DNA of 64,000 bases from Nonlabens xiamenensis. GTDB taxonomy: Bacteria; Bacteroidota; Bacteroidia; Flavobacteriales; Flavobacteriaceae. Below the pieces are notes generated by a model. That model was not told the origin of the DNA. It saw only the letters and a program-made list of their open reading frames with translations, and searched no databases. Positions within the stretch are counted from its first letter, which is position 1, and the number at the start of each line of letters is the position of its first letter. The stretch lies in assembly GCF_003865345.1 (NCBI RefSeq), contig NZ_RMVE01000002.1, forward strand, positions 124,001 through 188,000, given 5' to 3'. The position numbers and the translations under genes were made by a program. Positions 8,781 to 17,060 of this stretch are shown one piece after another.

Positions 8781-9516
8781 TTTGTAGAAAAGACTGGGCG
8801 TCCAATGAGGCTCCCCCTACTAAACCACCGTCCACATCGGGTTGAGTGAAAATCTCAGCCGCATTGGCAGGTTTAACACTTCCTCCATACAGAATGCTGG
8901 TATGTTGTGCGACCTCATCTCCAAATTGGGACCTTAAGGCTGCTCTGATTTCTGCGTGCATATCCTGTGCTTGTTCTGGACTTGCAGTTTCTCCAGTCCC
9001 AATAGCCCAAACGGGTTCATAGGCGATCACTACTTGCTCCATTTCATCTTTATTCAAGTTAAACAAAGCTTTTTTGATCTGTTCAGTTACTGTAGCCACG
9101 TGCTCGCCTGACTTCCGTTGTTCCAGGTGCTCACCACAACAAAAGATGACTCTCAATCCGTTATCCAGCGCCGCCTTGGTTTTGCTAGCCAGCAATTCAT
9201 CGGTCTCTCCATAGGTATCCCGGCGTTCGGAATGGCCTATAATCACTGTTTTGATACCGACGCTTTGCAACATGGGGATCGAGACTTCGCCCGTATAAGC
9301 TCCTTTTTCAGCTTCACACACATTTTGGGCCACCACTTCGATGGGAGTTTCCAACGTGTCATTAAAAGCCTGATATAGGAAAGGAAAAGATGGCGCAATC
9401 ATTAATTCGCAATTAAATTCTTTTACCAAACCGGTCTTGAGTTCGCTGATCAATTGTTGGGTTTGTGACAGGTCACAATTCATCTTCCAGTTTCCAGCGA
9501 CGATATTTTTTCTCAT
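8764..9516 (-). CDS. tpiA: Triose-phosphate isomerase
   Basis: Interconverts dihydroxyacetone phosphate and glyceraldehyde 3-phosphate in glycolysis. The active-site set is complete: Lys in GNWKMN, electrophilic His in IIGHSERR, the catalytic Glu in AYEPVWAIGTG with the flexible loop 6, and the phosphate-binding YGGSVKPAN and GGLVGGASL. About 250 residues, the usual length. Two adjacent ATGs exist (9519 and 9516); the second gives the normal RKNIVAGNWKMN start. A TAnnTTTG box lies upstream on the reverse strand (9555-9562). Confidence 0.97.
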   Translation of the reverse strand: MRKNIVAGNWKMNCDLSQTQQLISELKTGLVKEFNCELMIAPSFPFLYQAFNDTLETPIEVVAQNVCEAEKGAYTGEVSIPMLQSVGIKTVIIGHSERRDTYGETDELLASKTKAALDNGLRVIFCCGEHLEQRKSGEHVATVTEQIKKALFNLNKDEMEQVVIAYEPVWAIGTGETASPEQAQDMHAEIRAALRSQFGDEVAQHTSILYGGSVKPANAAEIFTQPDVDGGLVGGASLDAQSFLQIADAF

Positions 9517-9554
9517 CATTCAATTTTTTTAGGTTGATATCTTAGTAGGCGCTG

Positions 9555-9562
9555 CAAAGATA
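9555..9562 (-). promoter_or_regulatory. -7 promoter box for tpiA
   Basis: Read on the reverse strand the sequence is TATCTTTG, a match to TAnnTTTG, about 39 bases before the tpiA start codon. This suggests tpiA-DUF1287-prmA can be transcribed separately from the upstream BT_3928 genes. Confidence 0.5.
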
Positions 9563-9603
9563 AATTTTAAAAATGACCTTTGTCCTTTCAACGGTGAAAG
9601 AGT

Positions 9604-10881
9604 TTAATGCCGGTTATCACACAGGATAGGAACATTGGGTTCTCTGCGGTCCAAGACTTTTACAGCGGGACATCCAAAACTATAACTTATCAAACCGAAG
9701 AGAATTGGTCCTTTTTCCTTAAATAATCGGCCTGTAAACTGATTAGAACTAATCTGTGATACTTTCTCTGTGTTCAAAGCGATCAGATAGGCGCTCTCTG
9801 ACTCTCTTTGGTATTCTACATGTAGCAGTTTACCGTCTTGCTCAAATGCCAAAATCAACCGGCCAGCAAAGCTCTCCTTCAATTGGAACTCTTGGACATA
9901 ACAAATATATTCCCCTGCCTCATGTTTCCATAAATTCGCTTGATCGAGCGACCTTAGACCTGGAAACCAATTATTTTCTGATAGCCAATTATTTATTTTT
10001 TGAATATCCGTGCTTGACGAAGTCATTTCCCAAACCATTGGTTGCAGTCCTTTTTCCACAAACGGATTTTTGGAAGCAATGGCTACCAGGTTTTCGCCTA
10101 TCTGATAATGTTTACCCAGATCAAATCCGAATTGATAATCATACTCCTCAAATGGTCCGTCTCCACTGGTGTAAATACTTAGACAGGCAATCATAGGAAA
10201 TTCGGTAAGTGGATGTTGGCTCACCTGACCTGTTTGAAGCTCGTAAATAAATATGTTGTGTTGATCGCTAAATCCGCTGCGTTGTAAAAATTCCTTACGC
10301 TGACTTTGATGAAGTATGATCGTGTCATTGCTCATTTGTTCTTCGGATAGCAAGGGGTCAAACAACTGATCATAGTTGTTTCGCGCTTCAAAGTAAGGTG
10401 CTTCAGAAATATTTAAGAAAGCGGTGCGATATTCACCTTGACTGGAAACATAGGGAGCGGACAGGTAATAAAGAGCAAGGTCTGAAGGCACAGGATTTTC
10501 TTGAAGAAAGGCGTCAAAAACATAGACGATTTCGGTTCCGATTTCAACACCTACCCAATTTCCTACCAAGAATTGATTCCCATCTTTAATGGTATCAGGC
10601 AAAACATTTTGGCGCACAATTTTAAGCTGCCTGTTCAGATCAAATTTGCCTAATATTTTACCCTGAGGAGCTACTCGATAGTTTAATCCAGATCTGGCAG
10701 AAACATAGCGGTAAGTGGTTTCTTGATCTGCGACTGATATTTCATTAGCCACTCCATCATCATATCGCTCTACAATAGATGTTTGATCAGTATCAGCAAG
10801 ATACGAATCACACCTGATCACCTTAAAAGCGCTGATCAAGGTTAGCAAAAGCCCCATCGATAAGATCAAAAGCTTGTTCAT
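9604..10881 (-). CDS. Exported protein with SH3-like domain, function unknown
   Basis: A 425-residue protein with an N-terminal hydrophobic segment (LLILSMGLLLTLISAF) likely to be a signal peptide or anchor. Residues about 55-130 resemble a bacterial SH3 domain (YVSARSGLNYRVAPQGKILGKFDLN, then VGNWVGVEIGTEIVYVFDAFL). The rest is not recognised. Similar SH3-plus-unknown proteins occur in Bacteroidota, sometimes cell-wall associated. It lies between an OppB-like permease and tpiA on the same strand but with gaps of about 50-90 bases, so operon membership is uncertain. Confidence 0.7.
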   Translation of the reverse strand: MNKLLILSMGLLLTLISAFKVIRCDSYLADTDQTSIVERYDDGVANEISVADQETTYRYVSARSGLNYRVAPQGKILGKFDLNRQLKIVRQNVLPDTIKDGNQFLVGNWVGVEIGTEIVYVFDAFLQENPVPSDLALYYLSAPYVSSQGEYRTAFLNISEAPYFEARNNYDQLFDPLLSEEQMSNDTIILHQSQRKEFLQRSGFSDQHNIFIYELQTGQVSQHPLTEFPMIACLSIYTSGDGPFEEYDYQFGFDLGKHYQIGENLVAIASKNPFVEKGLQPMVWEMTSSSTDIQKINNWLSENNWFPGLRSLDQANLWKHEAGEYICYVQEFQLKESFAGRLILAFEQDGKLLHVEYQRESESAYLIALNTEKVSQISSNQFTGRLFKEKGPILFGLISYSFGCPAVKVLDRREPNVPILCDNRH

Positions 10882-10935
10882 ACAACTCAGTATTTGTGCA
10901 CTACCATTTAAGGTTGATAGCTATTGGTGATACCC

Positions 10936-12012
10936 TTAATTGACCAGCCTCACCCTGGGGTCCAACCAGGAATAGATCAAGTCAACCATAATATTGATCA
11001 AGATAAATAAGAATGCAATAACCAACACGGCTCCAGTAATAACAGGTAGATCCTGGGTGTTAAGTGCTTCAACAATTTCTTTGCCCATACCGTTCCAGTT
11101 AAAAATATATTCCACAAAAACAGCTCCAGCCAGCAGACTGGCAAACCAACCACTCACGGCCGTGATCACTGGATTAAGGGCGTTCTTAAAAGCATGACGC
11201 CTGATCACCTGCATGGTGGTTAAACCCTTGGCATAAGCGGTGGTGATATATTCTTGTCCCATGACTTCCAACAGACTATTTCTCATCAATTGACTAATTA
11301 CTGCCAGTGGTCTGATGCCCAATACCAAAGCAGGTAAAATGAGGTTACGCCATTGAATGCGCATCTGTTCACCGTAGTCATCCAGCTCGTATAAACTACC
11401 ACTCATGCGCAGTCCAGTCCAATCATGCCAAAGATACCCAAACAGATAAGCAAAAATAATAGCGCTAAAAAAACTGGGGACACTCATTCCAAGTGTACTG
11501 GTCACCTGGATCATTTTATCCAACCATCCATCCTTGTGTTGGGCTGAGACCACTCCCAATAAACACCCTAAAAGCAAAGCCAAACTGATGGCTGCCACCG
11601 CCAATAACATAGTATTAGGGAGTGTTTCCCTGATAATTTCGCTGACCGGTTTACCAGTTCGCTGAAAAGACTCTCTGAGGTAAGGGACTTTAAATAATAA
11701 ATCTAGTTCATCACCCTCCCAAATCGTCCAGCCTTGATAACGACCATCATTATGGGTAAAATCGGCTGAATCAGTGCTATGAAAAGATAGCGGAGATAAA
11801 TCGTTAAGAAAATAGACATATTGCTGCGAGATAGGTTGGTCCAAGCCATATTTTGCTTTAACCGCAGCAATTTGTTCTGGGCGTTCATTTTGTCCCAACA
11901 TCATTTGGGCGGGATCACCAGGTAATAAATAGAAAAGAAAGAAGATCACTGTGACTACTCCGTAGAGTGTCAACACGGCATAACCTAATTTCTTCAATAG
12001 ATAGGAAATCAT
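10936..12012 (-). CDS. ABC transporter permease, OppB/DppB family
   Basis: Inner-membrane permease of the peptide/nickel (BPD_transp_1) class, 358 residues. It has the DppB-type first helix (VVTVIFFLFYLLPGDPAQMMLG), a long periplasmic loop, five more helices and the EAA loop that contacts the ATPase (EYITTAYAKGLTTMQVIRRHAFKN). It ends with the typical DLIYSWLDPRVRL. Normally such a permease pairs with an OppC, two ATPases and a binding protein; none is adjacent here, so partners must be encoded elsewhere. Its ATG overlaps the stop of the BT_3928 gene (12009-12012), indicating translational coupling. Confidence 0.88.
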   Translation of the reverse strand: MISYLLKKLGYAVLTLYGVVTVIFFLFYLLPGDPAQMMLGQNERPEQIAAVKAKYGLDQPISQQYVYFLNDLSPLSFHSTDSADFTHNDGRYQGWTIWEGDELDLLFKVPYLRESFQRTGKPVSEIIRETLPNTMLLAVAAISLALLLGCLLGVVSAQHKDGWLDKMIQVTSTLGMSVPSFFSAIIFAYLFGYLWHDWTGLRMSGSLYELDDYGEQMRIQWRNLILPALVLGIRPLAVISQLMRNSLLEVMGQEYITTAYAKGLTTMQVIRRHAFKNALNPVITAVSGWFASLLAGAVFVEYIFNWNGMGKEIVEALNTQDLPVITGAVLVIAFLFILINIMVDLIYSWLDPRVRLVN

Positions 12013-13100
12013 AAGTTGAGATCCTCAAAATCGTTCCAATGTGCTTTGCCAGTAACCACTCCTCTTTTAAGCGTCATTACCGCTGGTGTTGACCTGACGG
12101 CCGTTTTGAGTTGTGTGCCATCGGTGGTATAAAACGGAATGTTGATACCATAGGTTTTCTTCATTGGTGCCAATTGTTCCTCACTATTGGCGCTCAAACC
12201 GATCACTTCATAGCCCACCTTTTTTGCTCTGGCGGTAAAGTCGGCTATTTTCTCTAGGCCATCATCCTCAGCTTTTGTCATGTCATAAATCAGGATCAGA
12301 GCCAACTTTTCCTTATCCAACATTTCCTGTGTGTAATCAGCGCCTTCTCTTTCGATAGCAAAATCGTGAATAGCTGGCAATTCCGCTTCTTGAATGATAC
12401 GGGTTTGAACTTTATCGTATTTGGGATAGCCTTCTGGTTGCTGCCCATCGGTTGTAACGATTTCTTCTTCACCATCGATCGTGTAATACCAATCATAAGC
12501 ATATACCTCTTGCTGATCCGGATCTTCTTTCATGGCCTCTTCAATATCTGTCCCAATATTATAAGCTCTGAAATCAAGAATAGGCAAATGCATTAGGACG
12601 TAATAGGCAATGGTAAAACAGATCAAGGTAGACACCAGGATTAAGATAGAAGATGTCGCTTTCGCGAAAGCGGGCTTGATGTATTGTTGGTTAAAGAAAA
12701 CCAACAGGATCATGAGCGATAACAGAACATCCTTGGCAAAAGATTCATAGGGCGTAAGCGGGATAGCATCCCCAAAACAGCCACAGTCTGTGACTTTATT
12801 GAAATAGGCACTGTAGAAAGTAAGGAAGGTAAAGAAAACAATCATGAGGAGGAGCGACCAAAGTGTAAACTTCTTTTGGAAGCCAATCAGTAGCATGATC
12901 CCTAAAATCACCTCAAAAATGACCAAAAATATAGCCATAGGCAATGCTATGGGTTGAAGGAACTCCAGTCCCAATACCGCAGCACTAAAATATTCATCCA
13001 ATTTATAAGAAAAACCGAGTGGGTCATTTAGCTTAACCAACCCACTGAATATAAATAAAATACCAACGAACCACCTGCAAATTGTTATGAGTACTTTCAT
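12009..13100 (-). CDS. BT_3928 family DoxX-like membrane protein with thioredoxin-like tail
   Basis: A 363-residue protein. The N-terminal part (about 1-175) has four to five membrane helices and the DoxX-like start WFVGILFIFSGLVKLNDPLGF, with a Cys pair in KVTDCGCFGDAIPLTPYESF. The C-terminal part (about 240-363) resembles a thioredoxin-like domain (LALILIYDMTKA, IPFYTTDGTQLKTAVRSTPAVMTLKRG) but lacks a CxxC active site. Function is unknown; a redox role is suggested by the architecture. A palindrome copy at 12657-12672 is read as AFAKA just before a membrane helix. First gene of the reverse-strand cluster running to clpS. Confidence 0.85.
   Translation of the reverse strand: MKVLITICRWFVGILFIFSGLVKLNDPLGFSYKLDEYFSAAVLGLEFLQPIALPMAIFLVIFEVILGIMLLIGFQKKFTLWSLLLMIVFFTFLTFYSAYFNKVTDCGCFGDAIPLTPYESFAKDVLLSLMILLVFFNQQYIKPAFAKATSSILILVSTLICFTIAYYVLMHLPILDFRAYNIGTDIEEAMKEDPDQQEVYAYDWYYTIDGEEEIVTTDGQQPEGYPKYDKVQTRIIQEAELPAIHDFAIEREGADYTQEMLDKEKLALILIYDMTKAEDDGLEKIADFTARAKKVGYEVIGLSANSEEQLAPMKKTYGINIPFYTTDGTQLKTAVRSTPAVMTLKRGVVTGKAHWNDFEDLNL
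12657..12672. repeat. CGCTTTCGCGAAAGCG palindrome, copy 2 (in BT_3928 gene)
   Basis: Exact 16-bp palindrome, read on the reverse strand as AFAKA between a cytoplasmic loop and a predicted membrane helix. Confidence 0.95.
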
Positions 13101-13117
13101 GTCTTTTCTTTGATGCC

Positions 13118-13125
13118 CAAATATA
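13118..13125 (-). promoter_or_regulatory. -7 promoter box for the BT_3928 operon
   Basis: TATATTTG on the reverse strand, 17 bases before the start codon of the BT_3928 gene; matches TAnnTTTG. Confidence 0.5.
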
Positions 13126-13245
13126 GGGGAAACGCAAGAGAAGCAGAAAATGGGAATGAGAGATAAAAGCTATGCATCAAAAATCTTTAATTCAGAATTA
13201 TGACCGCAGATTTTGTTTCAGCTATTTAAGTGGTTTTCTGAAATA

Positions 13246-13275
13246 AAAAAGCCCTGCTGAACAACAAGGCTTTTC
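13246..13275 (-). terminator. Terminator of the peptidyl-prolyl isomerase gene
   Basis: On the reverse strand, AAAAGCC pairs with GGCTTTT around a 14-base loop, followed by a U-tract (the A-run at 13245-13250). It lies 20 bases after the stop codon. Confidence 0.6.
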
Positions 13276-13295
13276 CTTTAATTATGTGGACGTCC

Positions 13296-14228
13296 TTATT
13301 TAACGGCCATAAGCTCTACGTCAAAAATAAGTGTGGCATTAGGCGGAATCACACCACCGGCACCTGCAGAACCGTAAGCGATATGTGGAGGGATGACCAG
13401 GCGAGCCTTGTCTCCTACCTTCAACAATTGGATACCTTCATCCCAACCTGAGATGACTTGCCCAGCTCCCAACATAAAATCGATGGGTTGGTTACGGCTG
13501 TAACTGGAGTCAAAAACTTTACCGCTAGGCAACATTCCTTTATAGTGAACGCTGACCATTTTGCCTTTTTCTGCTGGCGTACCGCTTCCTTGATTGATGA
13601 TTTTGTAGCGCAATCCACTGTCTGTTTTATCAAATCCCGCAGCGATTTCATCCAGGGCTTGTTCTGCCTGTTGCTTGGCTTTTGCCTCACGTTCTTTGGC
13701 AGCACCTTCAAATTGTCTGAACGATTCAACCGCGTTAAATTCTTTGGCAGCTGAACCCTCGCGGATGATTTCTACAGTATTGATCTGGTCACCTTGGGCG
13801 ATGGCATCTACCACATCTTGTCCTTTGACGACTTTACCAAAAACTGTGTGCTTGTCATCCAACCAGGCAGTTTCTACATGCGTAATAAAGAATTGGGATC
13901 CATTGGTAGCTGGTCCGGCATTGGCCATACTCAATACACCAGGTCCATCATGACGCAACTCAGGATGAAATTCGTCGTCAAACTTATATCCTGGTCCGCC
14001 GGCACCTGTTCCTTGAGGATCACCCCCCTGAATCATAAAATCAGGAATTACCCGGTGAAATTTCAAACCGTCATAATAAGGAGTTCCTTGTGGTTTGGCA
14101 TCGTTTTCCAAATTTCCTTCGGCCAGGGCAACAAAGTTCCCAACCGTTCCTGGGGTTTTATCGTGATGTAATTGCACCAGAATCTCCCCTTTACTCGTAT
14201 CAAATTTTGCGTATAAACCGTCTTGCAT
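13296..14228 (-). CDS. Peptidyl-prolyl isomerase, cyclophilin-FKBP fusion
   Basis: About 310 residues carrying two different prolyl isomerase families in one chain. Residues about 1-170 are a cyclophilin ([48 protein letters not shown]). After a Lys/Ala/Glu-rich helical linker ([18 protein letters not shown]) the C-terminal 100 residues are an FKBP ([69 protein letters not shown]). Both active sites look intact. The start at 14228 is chosen because it begins the cyclophilin fold; a longer frame start at 14261 adds unmatched residues. No signal peptide, so probably cytoplasmic. Confidence 0.93.
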   Translation of the reverse strand: MQDGLYAKFDTSKGEILVQLHHDKTPGTVGNFVALAEGNLENDAKPQGTPYYDGLKFHRVIPDFMIQGGDPQGTGAGGPGYKFDDEFHPELRHDGPGVLSMANAGPATNGSQFFITHVETAWLDDKHTVFGKVVKGQDVVDAIAQGDQINTVEIIREGSAAKEFNAVESFRQFEGAAKEREAKAKQQAEQALDEIAAGFDKTDSGLRYKIINQGSGTPAEKGKMVSVHYKGMLPSGKVFDSSYSRNQPIDFMLGAGQVISGWDEGIQLLKVGDKARLVIPPHIAYGSAGAGGVIPPNATLIFDVELMAVK

Positions 14229-14247
14229 CGTTGTAAATTTATAACTG

Positions 14248-14255
14248 CAAAGATA
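14248..14255 (-). promoter_or_regulatory. -7 promoter box for the isomerase gene
   Basis: TATCTTTG on the reverse strand, about 20 bases before the chosen ATG; this position also supports the 14228 start, because the longer start at 14261 would lie upstream of the promoter. Confidence 0.5.
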
Positions 14256-14335
14256 ATTCATTAGCCACAGCCGTATGTGCCAAAAGCTGTCAAAAAGATT
14301 TCCTATTATTGTGGTTCAACCTTAATACCAACCCA

Positions 14336-14983
14336 ATGACCAGAGCAGAACAACTCGCCTTTTGTAACCAATGCTGCAACAGAAAAATGGATCTCCAACA
14401 AGGGATGATTTGTAATCTAACGGATCAAAAAGCCACGTTTAACAACACATGTACAGATTTTATTCAAGATGAGGACAAAAGATTAAGTGCCTCGCATAGG
14501 GTTCAAACAGACATCACCATTGACGATTTGAGCCCAAAATTACTTGAAAAATTCCAACAGGAGCAAAACCTACCCGTTGCGGTTATTTTTGGATTTGTCG
14601 CTGGTATTCTTGGTGCCGTTCTATGGGCCATGATTACTGTTGCTACCGGATGGCAAATTGGATATATGGCCATAGCGATAGGATTTATGGTAGGTCATGC
14701 TGTGCGAATAGGCGGTAAAGGTATTGCACCTACCTTTGGTTTTATCGGTGCTGGCATAGCTGTATTGAGTTGCTTTATAGGAAACTTTTTCAGTGTCATT
14801 GCCCAAATTGCCGATTACTCCTCTCTGGGCTATTTTGAAACGCTCTACATGTTTGATTATGGCCAATTTTTTCCTGTCATGGCAGAGACTTTCGGAATTA
14901 TAGACTTGCTGTTTTACGGTTTTGCGGCCTTTGAAGGATGGAAGTTTGCTTTCAGACAAGTTTCTCAGGAAGACCTTCAATAA
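14336..14983 (+). CDS. Membrane protein with N-terminal Cys cluster, unknown function
   Basis: About 215 residues. The N-terminal 40 residues hold a Cys-rich motif, FCNQCCNRKM followed by GMICNLTDQ and NTCTDF, that could bind zinc. Residues about 80-215 contain four hydrophobic segments (VAVIFGFVAGILGAVLWAMI, IGYMAIAIGFMVGHAVRIGG, FGFIGAGIAVLSCFIGNFF and a C-terminal one near IDLLFYGFAAFEGW). The ATG at 14336 is preferred over an in-frame one at 14309. Similar zinc-ribbon plus membrane proteins occur in Bacteroidota; no function is known to me. Transcribed alone, followed by a strong hairpin. Confidence 0.75.
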   Translation: MTRAEQLAFCNQCCNRKMDLQQGMICNLTDQKATFNNTCTDFIQDEDKRLSASHRVQTDITIDDLSPKLLEKFQQEQNLPVAVIFGFVAGILGAVLWAMITVATGWQIGYMAIAIGFMVGHAVRIGGKGIAPTFGFIGAGIAVLSCFIGNFFSVIAQIADYSSLGYFETLYMFDYGQFFPVMAETFGIIDLLFYGFAAFEGWKFAFRQVSQEDLQ

Positions 14984-15004
14984 TCTTTTCCCTGCATTGT
15001 AGTA

Positions 15005-15050
15005 TAAAAAAACCCTCCATTCAGCAAGGCTGAACGGAGGGTTAGAGTTT
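15005..15050. terminator. Bidirectional terminator
   Basis: AACCCTCC (15011-15018) pairs with GGAGGGTT (15036-15043); ATTCAG and CTGAA extend the stem to about 13 pairs. There is an A-run on the left and a T-rich stretch on the right, so it can end transcription of both convergent genes. Confidence 0.75.
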
Positions 15051-15070
15051 TGCTTACGCAACTATTTGAT

Positions 15071-15676
15071 CTACTTTATTTTTCGTTTAAAGTATACGCC
15101 ATTATCCCAATCTTGACGATCATCAAATTGCTGATCATTGTGGAAATGTCCAAAATCATGGTCATTACAATCGTGTCCGTGACCATAAAAATCACGTACC
15201 AACACATGTCCACGGGCAGCTGTAATCTGACCTCTTCTATTGTATAACACTTTGAGTCCGCCGACTCCAGACAATACACCTCGTCGATAATTAACTTTCA
15301 ATCTTCCGATTTTAGCAACATTACCTCTACCATTATAAAAGATCCGAGTCGGTCCGATTTTAACAACCTGACCTATATGGTTATAACGCACCAGGCCGTT
15401 TTGTCGATTACGAATATTACTTCTGTTCACATGATATCGTCGATTGACACTACTGCGTTGATTGTTCCATCGATGATTGGGTAATTCAAAATCTACCCTA
15501 CCATCTGGAAAAATAGCATAATCCACATTATTGTAGGTGAAAAGTACGGGTTGTACATTTCGATACCTGTGGTTTCTTGGTGGGAAATCATTTGTTTCAT
15601 TCAGGTGATTTTCTGCGGCCTGAGCTGTAGTCATGGTCATCAATCCTACAGCGATAAATAGTAACATTTTTTTCAT
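15071..15676 (-). CDS. Exported basic repeat protein, unknown function
   Basis: A 201-residue protein with a signal peptide (MLLFIAVGLMTMTTAQA, cleaved before AENHL). The mature part is rich in Arg, Asn, Tyr and His and contains a loosely repeated unit of about 17 residues built on a valine-x-arginine pattern (GQVVKIGPTRIFYN, GNVAKIGRLKVNYR, GVLSGVGGLKVLYN, GQITAARGHVLVR), which suggests a beta-repeat. The tail is His/Asp rich (DFYGHGHDCNDHDFGHFHND) and may bind metal. Comparable small exported proteins are found in other Flavobacteriia without an assigned role. Confidence 0.75.
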   Translation of the reverse strand: MKKMLLFIAVGLMTMTTAQAAENHLNETNDFPPRNHRYRNVQPVLFTYNNVDYAIFPDGRVDFELPNHRWNNQRSSVNRRYHVNRSNIRNRQNGLVRYNHIGQVVKIGPTRIFYNGRGNVAKIGRLKVNYRRGVLSGVGGLKVLYNRRGQITAARGHVLVRDFYGHGHDCNDHDFGHFHNDQQFDDRQDWDNGVYFKRKIK

Positions 15677-16023
15677 GATTCCGTTGTTTAAATAGCGCCT
15701 ACTCGATTATAGGTTTTCGGCTTCCCCTTATTGAATGACTTTCAATAGCCGTGCCATTTACTACAACGTTTTCGTAAAATATAGGTAAGTCATTTAAAAT
15801 GAGATAAATAAAATTTTTATTCTCGGATTCAACACTGATCAGAAGCCAAGAAAAGTAGCTTGTTATTGTTGACCAATTCAAGGTTCAATCATGATCGCTC
15901 TACAAGCGAACACTAGCTGGTTGTTTGAGAATGACAAAGATAAAGTTGCGTTAAAGTGATTTTTAAAATTTTAAACCAATCAGCATTAGGGTAATTTAGA
16001 ATTCTTATTAAAAATCGTTCATT
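15677..16023. other. Intergenic region without recognised gene
   Basis: 347 AT-rich bases between divergent genes. A 60-codon open frame on the reverse strand has no signal, no homology I recognise and no ribosome site, so it is not called. The region must contain promoters for both flanking genes, but no clear TTG-N19-TAnnTTTG pair stands out. Confidence 0.5.
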
Positions 16024-17001
16024 TTGAAAACAACTCACCTTTTACCCTTAGCGCTTCTCCTGGTTTTCAGTTTCAGTTGCAAAGATTCAAATCCATCATC
16101 GTCAACCGATTCATCAACAGCAGGATCTGATCAGAAAACTGTAGATTTTTCAAGAGAACAGCAATTGCTGCTTCAAGGGACCTGGAAACGACAAAGCTAT
16201 CCGCATGGTACCATTGAGGTGATGAATGACCAAATAAAATTTAATGTTGGAGAGGGACTCGCAGAACCACCAGTCTTTCAAAAATATCAAATCAAAAAAA
16301 ATTGTGGAACAAATACCTCAATAACTGAGGACCAATACGACTTTGTTCTCAACACCAGTGATGCTGATTGCAACTTTATTAAATGGACAGAAAAAGGTTT
16401 TGACATGTATTTGGATGGTGGTGCTTCTAAGGTAAGATACCACAAGCTAGAGGAAAATAATGCGAGTCAAAGCGATCCAATGGATGACTTATCTGACAAT
16501 AATCCTGGTATTCAACAGATCAAAAGTGACTACCAAGCGATTAGACAAAAAATAGACAACAATGCATTAACTAAAAATAAGGAGTCTTTTACTTGTACTA
16601 AAAAAGATGGTAATGGCTACCTCACCACTTATCGTGATGGTGAGCAAATTGTTCTATTAGAATACCAGGAAGGCATAGGTCACACCTACACAACCAAAAG
16701 AATTTACCTCAAGGACCAACAGGCCTTTTTTGTGTTTGAAACAACAGAGACCTGGTCATCAAGCGGTCAAAAAGAGGATGGTACCATTATAACGAATTCC
16801 GAAATAACGGAGCAGCGCTACTATCTTGAGGATGGAAAAATATTGAAAAAACTGATCAAGTCTTACAATAAAGATTCAGCAGACAGCGACTTTTCTAGTG
16901 ATCAGATACCCAATGAAGTTGTTGAAAACGCCGCCGATACCACTTATCCCGAAATGAAGGAGATTGAACAATTGCTAGAAGGGAATATTCCTTGTATCTA
17001 A
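16024..17001 (+). CDS. Lipoprotein of unknown function (TTG start)
   Basis: A 325-residue secreted lipoprotein: the signal peptide LLPLALLLVFSFSC ends in a lipobox Cys, followed by a Ser/Asp-rich linker. The start codon is TTG; the next in-frame ATG would remove the signal peptide, so TTG is the logical start. The mature protein has a first region beginning LLLQGTWKRQSYPHGTIEV (a lipocalin-like opening seen in many Bacteroidota lipoproteins) and an acidic second half. No enzyme motif is visible. It is transcribed alone and followed by a strong hairpin shared with ettA. Confidence 0.75.
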   Translation: MKTTHLLPLALLLVFSFSCKDSNPSSSTDSSTAGSDQKTVDFSREQQLLLQGTWKRQSYPHGTIEVMNDQIKFNVGEGLAEPPVFQKYQIKKNCGTNTSITEDQYDFVLNTSDADCNFIKWTEKGFDMYLDGGASKVRYHKLEENNASQSDPMDDLSDNNPGIQQIKSDYQAIRQKIDNNALTKNKESFTCTKKDGNGYLTTYRDGEQIVLLEYQEGIGHTYTTKRIYLKDQQAFFVFETTETWSSSGQKEDGTIITNSEITEQRYYLEDGKILKKLIKSYNKDSADSDFSSDQIPNEVVENAADTTYPEMKEIEQLLEGNIPCI

Positions 17002-17004
17002 TCT

Positions 17005-17045
17005 AAAAAAAATCCCGTCGCAACATGGCCGACGGGATTTTTATT
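17005..17045. terminator. Terminator between the lipoprotein gene and ettA
   Basis: AAAATCCCGTCG and CGACGGGATTTT form a 12-base perfect stem with a loop of about nine bases (arms 17009-17020 and 17030-17041). A/T runs on both sides allow bidirectional termination. Confidence 0.8.
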
Positions 17046-17060
17046 TTGCTGATCTATAGA

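Noticed and set aside
15699-15881. 60-codon reverse open frame in the 15.7-16.0 kb gap
   Set aside because: No ribosome site, no recognisable family, normal for AT-rich intergenic sequence.
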